Positions 59,554 to 64,000 of a stretch of 64,000 bases of DNA are shown one piece after another. Under the pieces are notes generated by a model, which was not told the DNA's origin, did no database searches, and was given only the letters and a program-made list of their open reading frames with translations. Position numbers and translations under genes: made by a program. The DNA lies in contig CAZVMN010000003.1 of the NCBI GenBank assembly GCA_964629015.1, positions 186,001 to 250,000 of the forward strand. The letters are read 5' to 3'. The stretch's first letter is position 1, and the number at the start of each line of letters is the position of its first letter. This DNA is from Oceanococcus sp964629015 (lineage in GTDB: Bacteria; Pseudomonadota; Gammaproteobacteria; Nevskiales; Oceanococcaceae).

Positions 59554-60810
59554 ATGGAAATTTTGTCGTCGTCTCAGCTGAAGCACCTGCAAAGCAGTGA
59601 TGTGTTGGTTGTGGATGATTCTGCAGCCATCCGCAGCTTGCTTGTGGCGATGCTGCGGCGTCTGGGTATCCAGCAGATTCGTGAGGCCGAAAATGGCCTG
59701 ACCGCGATGAACTTGATGACCCAGCGGCCCGCTGATCTGGTGCTGTGTGATCTCAACATGCCCGGCATGGATGGTGTGGAATTGCTGCGAACCTTGGCCA
59801 GTGCCTCGCCGGGCATCGCTGTGTTGCCGATCTCTTCACTGGACGCGCGTCTGCGCTTCGGGGTCTCACGCATGGCTGGTGAACTTGGGCTCAGTGTGCT
59901 TGGAGTTCTGGCCAAACCCTTCAAGGAAGAAGACCTGCACCATGCACTGGCCAATTTTGGTCAGGGTACGGCAGACACGAAAAGTGTCGCCACATCGTTC
60001 AGCGCAAAGGACCTGAGCGACGCCCTGGATGCCAATCGCATTGAAATCCATTACCAGCCTCAGGTGCGGATGAGTGATGCCGAGCTGATCGGTTTCGAGG
60101 CGCTGGTGCGTCTGCGTGATCGCGCCGGTGAACTGGTGTCGCCCGATGCATTCATCAAGATGTCGGAATCCAGCGGGGACATCAATCGTCTGACCCATCA
60201 GATTATTGAGAGCAGTCTCAAACAGCTGAGTTTATGGAGTCGACAAGGGCGCGACTTCTCGCTGTCGGTGAACGTATCGGCGGCGAGCATGACCCAATTG
60301 GATCTGCCTGAACACATTGAGGCCATTGCTCAGAGCTATGGTCTGAGTACGGAGCGCATCAACATTGAACTGACCGAAACTCAGGTTCAGATTGGTGCGG
60401 AGCTGTACGACGTGATGACACGTTTTCGCATGCGCGGATTCGGTTTGTCGATCGACGATTTCGGCACCGGGGATTCGAGTCTGACGCGCTTGCGCAGCTT
60501 GCCCTTCACCGAGCTGAAAATCGATCAGGAGTTTGTCCGCGGCTGTACCCGTTCGCAGGCACAGCAGACCATCGTCAACAGCAGTATCGAGCTGGGCCAC
60601 CAATTGGAGATGGCGATCGTGGCCGAAGGCGTGCAGACGAATGAGGAGTGGGACGTGTTGAGTGCGGCCGGCTGCGACATCGCGCAGGGCTATTTGATCA
60701 GTCCACCGTTGCCCGCTGCGGATGTCCCGCTGTGGGCCAACAGCTGGAAGCGGCTGCATGCCGATGGCAGCATTCGGAGCGCAGTTTCAGCGTCATCCAG
60801 TCCCCACTAG
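59554..60810 (+). CDS. Response regulator with EAL phosphodiesterase domain
   Basis: 418-residue RpfR/RocR-like protein. Receiver domain (residues ~15-135) has the acidic pair DD, phosphoacceptor Asp66 and Lys121. The EAL domain (~150-405) keeps the active residues: FEALVR near 181, NVSA, ELTET, IDDFGTG, KIDQEF and VAEGVQT. It should hydrolyse cyclic di-GMP and be controlled by phosphorylation. No cognate kinase is encoded nearby. A degenerate GGDEF protein lies 2.2 kb downstream. The start at 59554 gives MEILSSSQLK; Shine-Dalgarno is weak. Confidence 0.92.
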   Translation: MEILSSSQLKHLQSSDVLVVDDSAAIRSLLVAMLRRLGIQQIREAENGLTAMNLMTQRPADLVLCDLNMPGMDGVELLRTLASASPGIAVLPISSLDARLRFGVSRMAGELGLSVLGVLAKPFKEEDLHHALANFGQGTADTKSVATSFSAKDLSDALDANRIEIHYQPQVRMSDAELIGFEALVRLRDRAGELVSPDAFIKMSESSGDINRLTHQIIESSLKQLSLWSRQGRDFSLSVNVSAASMTQLDLPEHIEAIAQSYGLSTERINIELTETQVQIGAELYDVMTRFRMRGFGLSIDDFGTGDSSLTRLRSLPFTELKIDQEFVRGCTRSQAQQTIVNSSIELGHQLEMAIVAEGVQTNEEWDVLSAAGCDIAQGYLISPPLPAADVPLWANSWKRLHADGSIRSAVSASSSPH

Positions 60811-60860
60811 CTTTGCCACACCGATTACACTGAGCGCATGGTGACTTTCTCGAAACAGCA

Positions 60861-62114
60861 TTGAGCGCCGGGCGCGTAGCCGTCGTCGGCTCCGGAATCT
60901 CAGGCCTCGCAGCCAGTTGGTATCTCGGCAAAACCCACGCAGTAACCCTGTTTGAAAAGCAGCCCGACATTGGCATGGCGGCGCATGGCATCGAGTGGGG
61001 CGGAGCGCGCGTGGATATGCCCCTGCGCGTAATTTACCGGGGCTACTATCCAACGTTGAGTGCGCTCTACGACGATGCGGATATTGCGACAGCCTCGGCC
61101 GATTATTCCGCCTCGTTTAGTGACCTGGGTGGTGAAGCCTATTTTCGTTATCGCAACTGGCGGCCGCTGCAGCGTTGGTCGATTCCCATGCTGGCTGGCG
61201 GACAACCTTGGGGTGCACGCAGCCGGGCGATTGTGTCGGACCTGATTCGTTTGTATCGACGGGCAGCCTGTGATGCGCGGCGTCTTCGCGAGAGCGGTGT
61301 CAGTCTGCAGGAGTACCTGGATGACAATGGTTACTCCAAGACTTTCGCCGATAACTTTTTGCTGCCCACTTTTGCCGCTATCGGCACGTGCAGCGTGGAT
61401 GCGGTGCGCCGTTATCCGGCTCTGGTGGTCATCGATTATCTGCGTCGTGGGGTCCTGCTCGAAGGTGTGTCGCGCACCGTGCGCGGGGCCGATTTCGTGG
61501 TGCAACAGTTGAGCCGGCGCTGCGAGAAGGTACTCACCGGCACGGGCATTGCTCAGTTGAGACGGCAGGGCGAGGGCGTCGAGATCACCGATGAACATGG
61601 CCAGCGGCACCAATTCGATCATGTCATTCTGGCCACTCAGGGTAATCAGGCGCTGCGTCTACTCGATGATGCTCGCGAAGATGAAGCTCGCGCATTGGCC
61701 CGGTTTTCCTACGAGCCTAGCGAAGTGATCGTGCATACCGACGCCAATCTGATGCCACGACGAAGAGCAGATTGGTCGCCGGTCAATTTCTTCAGTGAGC
61801 CGAGTGCGCAGCGGCCTATGGCGTCGATCTGGTTGAATCGCGTATTGCCCGTTGAGCCAGGTACTGCCGATGCATTTCAAACCTGGAACCCATTGCGGGA
61901 GCCGGATCCGTCCAGCGTGCTGGCGCGTGCTCAATTTGAGCGTCCGTGCGTGGATAGCAACAGCGAGCAGGGATTGGTCGAGCTGGAGGCATTGCATGAC
62001 CAGGCTGGGCGCCGTGTGTGGTTCTGTGGTTCCTACGCTGCCGCCGGTGTGCCACTGCTGGAGAGCGCAGCGCGCTCTGCTTTGGGCATCTCTCGTCGGA
62101 TTCATCGCCGGTGA
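60861..62114 (+). CDS. FAD-dependent oxidoreductase (amine oxidase-like)
   Basis: 417-residue flavoprotein with an N-terminal Rossmann motif VGSGISGLAASWYL and the continuing DMPLRVIYRGYYP segment. It belongs to the NAD(P)/FAD-binding amine-oxidase/phytoene desaturase-like group. The start is TTG at 60861, as no suitable ATG is in frame. Its stop overlaps the start of a methyltransferase gene (GTGA), so both act together. In related clusters such a pair modifies fatty acids or other lipids, but here the substrate is unknown. Only the tight coupling is seen directly. Confidence 0.82.
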   Translation: MSAGRVAVVGSGISGLAASWYLGKTHAVTLFEKQPDIGMAAHGIEWGGARVDMPLRVIYRGYYPTLSALYDDADIATASADYSASFSDLGGEAYFRYRNWRPLQRWSIPMLAGGQPWGARSRAIVSDLIRLYRRAACDARRLRESGVSLQEYLDDNGYSKTFADNFLLPTFAAIGTCSVDAVRRYPALVVIDYLRRGVLLEGVSRTVRGADFVVQQLSRRCEKVLTGTGIAQLRRQGEGVEITDEHGQRHQFDHVILATQGNQALRLLDDAREDEARALARFSYEPSEVIVHTDANLMPRRRADWSPVNFFSEPSAQRPMASIWLNRVLPVEPGTADAFQTWNPLREPDPSSVLARAQFERPCVDSNSEQGLVELEALHDQAGRRVWFCGSYAAAGVPLLESAARSALGISRRIHRR

Positions 62115-62905
62115 GTCAGGAGTTTTTTGACACTGCCGAGTTGGTGCTCAACGAACCCGGAGATACTGCCTGGGGCAATTTCGGCTACTGGAACGAGGCG
62201 GAAGAATTCCCCGAAGCTTGTGCTGACCTGGCGCGTATCGTGGCCGATGCGGTCGAGCTGGAAGAGCAGGATCACTTGCTCGATCTGGGTTTTGGCATGG
62301 GCGAGCAATTGCGGCTGTGGCACGCCGAATACGGTTTGCGTCAGCTGACCGGTTTGAATCCTTCGCGCACTCAGGTCGATTTTGCCGCATCACGGCTGCC
62401 GACCGCCGACTATCAGCTGCATTGCTGTGGCGCGGAAGAAATGTCAACGGTGCCGTTGCGCGCTCCATTGACCAAAGCTCTGGCCTTGGACTGTGCCTAC
62501 CATTTTCCACAGCGGGGGCGGGTCTTTGCCGAGATCGCTGAGCGCTTGCCAAAGGGCGGGCTGTTCGCCTGGACCGATCTGTATCTGCCGGATCGCGAAC
62601 TCTCGCTCGGGCGGCGGGCCAAGCTCGCTGCGATCTGCACAACGTCCAAAATTCCGCGTGAGAATCTGATCGATCTGGATGGGTACCTGCAGATGTTGCA
62701 GCAGGCGGGTCTTGAGTTGATCGATCAAGAGGACCTCAGCGATGGCGTGCTTGCACCCTTCGCGTTGTGGTGGAAATGTTCGGAGGTGCAACATCGTTTG
62801 TCGCGACGGCATCGCCTCAAGTACGACCTGACCGCCCAGGTGGTGGAGAGCGCGGCCATGGATGACTTGTTCCGCTACGGATTGTTTGTCGCGCGGCGAA
62901 CCTGA
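62111..62905 (+). CDS. SAM-dependent methyltransferase, coupled to FAD enzyme
   Basis: 264-residue methyltransferase. SAM-binding motif LLDLGFGMGEQ lies near residue 57. Later acidic loop and LDCAYHFPQ near 128 fit class I small-molecule methyltransferases (UbiE/MT11 type). The start is GTG at 62111, inside the stop region of the previous gene; an upstream ATG lies well within that gene. The function is likely methylation of the product of the coupled FAD enzyme. Confidence 0.85.
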   Translation: MSQEFFDTAELVLNEPGDTAWGNFGYWNEAEEFPEACADLARIVADAVELEEQDHLLDLGFGMGEQLRLWHAEYGLRQLTGLNPSRTQVDFAASRLPTADYQLHCCGAEEMSTVPLRAPLTKALALDCAYHFPQRGRVFAEIAERLPKGGLFAWTDLYLPDRELSLGRRAKLAAICTTSKIPRENLIDLDGYLQMLQQAGLELIDQEDLSDGVLAPFALWWKCSEVQHRLSRRHRLKYDLTAQVVESAAMDDLFRYGLFVARRT

Positions 62906-62979
62906 AACGGGTCAGTGGGCAGTTGACTTGCGCTGGGGCAGGTCTAATCTGATCGGTATAAAAGTTATGGGAGCCGTGC

Positions 62980-63534
62980 ATGCAAAATCTGCGGCAGGTT
63001 AGGGGAGGCCGACGCGCGGTTGATCCGACCAGCGAATTGAAGGAGTTTGATCCGCTGACGGGTTTGGCGTCGCGACCATTTTTTCGTTTCCGGCTGGAAG
63101 AGCAATGGGAGCAGTCCAGCCGCAATCATCGCCCGCTGGGGTTTTTATTGGTGGTGATTGATGGCGTTGCCACCCTGCGGCGCGAATTTTCCAAGCAACA
63201 ATGGCGCGATATGCTCGGCGCTGTCGGGAGCGCGGTCAGTCAATCGTGTCTGCGCCGAGCGGATTTCGCGGCGCGCGTCCGTGTCGGTGAAATTGCCACC
63301 GTCTTGTCAGACGCCAATACTGAGGGTGTGGCTGTCGTCGCTGAGCGCATTCTGGATGAGGTGCGGGCCCGCCCCGAGGTGCCCCAAGATTTGCGGCTGG
63401 TGATGGGCGGCGTATCCGTTTTACCCAACTCCTCCCATTTCGCCAACGCGGTATGGATGCGAGCGAACGAAGCCGTCGAGCAAGCCCGCGAGCCTGCATC
63501 GGGTGGTGTTGTCATACTCACAGGGCTGAGCTGA
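62980..63534 (+). CDS. Degenerate GGDEF-domain protein
   Basis: 184-residue protein made of one GGDEF-type domain. The start motif DPLTGLASR (residues 24-32) is normal, but the active-site loop reads VRVGEIA (residues 100-106) instead of GG(D/E)EF, and the usual D-x-D-F-K-x-x-N motif is reduced to DGVATL. It therefore should not make cyclic di-GMP and may instead bind nucleotides or interact with a partner such as the EAL protein upstream. After it, a GGGCCTAGGCCC palindrome (63535-63546) overlaps the end. Confidence 0.8.
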   Translation: MQNLRQVRGGRRAVDPTSELKEFDPLTGLASRPFFRFRLEEQWEQSSRNHRPLGFLLVVIDGVATLRREFSKQQWRDMLGAVGSAVSQSCLRRADFAARVRVGEIATVLSDANTEGVAVVAERILDEVRARPEVPQDLRLVMGGVSVLPNSSHFANAVWMRANEAVEQAREPASGGVVILTGLS

Positions 63535-63583
63535 GGGCCTAGGCCCGTCAACAGCGTCTTGCTTTTTCCTGACTCGTCCAAAT

Positions 63584-63601
63584 GTGTCAGGAGACACTTT
63601 T
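63584..63601 (+). terminator. Weak terminator-like hairpin after the GGDEF-type gene
   Basis: GTGTC-AGGA-GACAC (63584-63597) followed by TTTT. The stem is only 5 bp, so it is a weak candidate. The same AGGAGACACTTT word occurs at 54728-54739 in the leader of paralogue 2. Confidence 0.35.
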
Positions 63602-63653
63602 GCCTGCCGTCTACATTGGCCGAAATCATAAATTTCGATACCAAGGTGAAGAT

Positions 63654-64000
63654 ATGGCAGGAGTACTCGCCGGCCTGAAGGTCCTGGATTTGTCCTGGGG
63701 CATTGCGGGCCCGATGACCACAATGCAGATGGCTGATCACGGTGCAGATGTTACCAAGATCGAGCCGCCTGGTGGTGACCCGTTCCGGAATCAGTTGGGT
63801 TACAAGGTGTGGCAGCGCGGAAAGCGCAGTGCGGTGCTGGATCTCAAAGACGCCGCCGACAAAGAGGCGTTCCTGGCGCTGGTGAAGACCGCGGATGTGT
63901 TGGTCGAATCCTTCACTCCGGGCGTCACCACGCGCTTGGGCATTGACTACGACACCTGCAAAGCGATCAATCCACGCTTGGTGTATTGCTCAATCACCGG
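63654..64000 (+). CDS. CaiB/BaiF CoA-transferase family III, 5' part
   Basis: Start of a family III CoA-transferase; about 115 residues are in the window, the rest beyond the edge. The beginning MAGVLAGLKVLDLSWGIAGPMTTMQMADHGADVTKIE and later KRSAVLDLKD, NPRLVYCSITG agree with the family (formyl-CoA transferase, alpha-methylacyl-CoA racemase). The catalytic Asp is expected downstream, outside the window. AAGGTGAA is near the ATG. It could belong to a further steroid or carnitine-like CoA pathway. Confidence 0.88.
   Translation, partial: MAGVLAGLKVLDLSWGIAGPMTTMQMADHGADVTKIEPPGGDPFRNQLGYKVWQRGKRSAVLDLKDAADKEAFLALVKTADVLVESFTPGVTTRLGIDYDTCKAINPRLVYCSIT

Noticed and set aside
1..64000. CRISPR arrays, tRNA, rRNA, insertion sequences, phage genes
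   Set aside because: I looked for regularly spaced repeats, tRNA cloverleaf ends, transposase and integrase motifs and found none. The only repeats are the palindromic elements described.

Overview
The window reads as chromosomal DNA of a GC-rich, Gram-negative, steroid-degrading proteobacterium, most likely a gammaproteobacterium. The signs are outer-membrane proteins (OmpW, a TorF-type porin), Lol-type lipoproteins, an FNR/Anr-type promoter, a sigma-54/NtrC promoter, and a nearly complete gene set for steroid C/D-ring (HIP) catabolism. I cannot assign a genus. I see no rRNA, tRNA, CRISPR array, transposase or phage gene.

Layout. 1-8.2 kb: a fatty acid desaturase (cut by the window edge) divergent from an AraC regulator, then gltX, an M23 peptidase, a strongly folded RNA candidate with a terminator, a heme-motif lipoprotein, apbE, a HIT protein and a PMT-type glycosyltransferase. 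8.2-21.1 kb: the first steroid block. On the minus strand lie a KshB-like reductase, a FadD3-like HIP-CoA ligase and an SDR. Housekeeping genes follow (lipocalin, thioesterase, M17 peptidase, lipase). Then on the plus strand come an HsaC-like extradiol dioxygenase and an overlapping operon ipdA-ipdB-DUF35-thiolase-ipdC. 21.1-28.3 kb: an interruption carrying a subtilisin-like lipoprotein, an M3 peptidase lipoprotein, small stress-type proteins (DUF1328, CsbD) and ompW. 28.4-36.8 kb: the second steroid block, echA20-fadE-fadE-fadA6-SDR-fadE-fadE-ipdF. 36.9-49.4 kb: a K+/H+ antiporter, an SDR, a TorF-type porin, a second AraC/membrane di-iron enzyme pair, GST, META protein, a MaoC-thiolase pair, and a YCF48/RND-exporter pair. 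49.4-59.5 kb: a divergent locus of large lipoprotein hydrolases, with three neutral-ceramidase-like paralogues, a GH92 glycosidase and a murein endopeptidase. 59.5-64 kb: a response regulator-EAL protein, an FAD oxidoreductase/methyltransferase pair, a degenerate GGDEF protein, and the start of a CaiB-type CoA-transferase.

How it works together. The two steroid blocks together encode activation of HIP (FadD3), beta-oxidation-type processing (two FadE pairs, SDRs, thiolases), opening of ring D (EchA20) and opening of ring C (IpdAB). HsaC covers cleavage of the aromatised A ring. The 9.9 kb hydrolase locus looks like an independent scavenging system for sphingolipid- or glycan-type substrates at the cell surface.

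The most unusual signal is a shared 'Cys-(Q/N)-Gly-Gly-Arg' start on the mature part of five otherwise diverse lipoprotein hydrolases, with a looser version in a sixth lipoprotein. It looks like a sorting or export tag. Other points worth checking: a putative AUU start codon with an ideal Shine-Dalgarno on the reductase gene, an NtrC/sigma-54 promoter on the porin, a class II FNR promoter on ompW, and nested palindromic elements with co-varying arms around the ipd and fadA6 genes.
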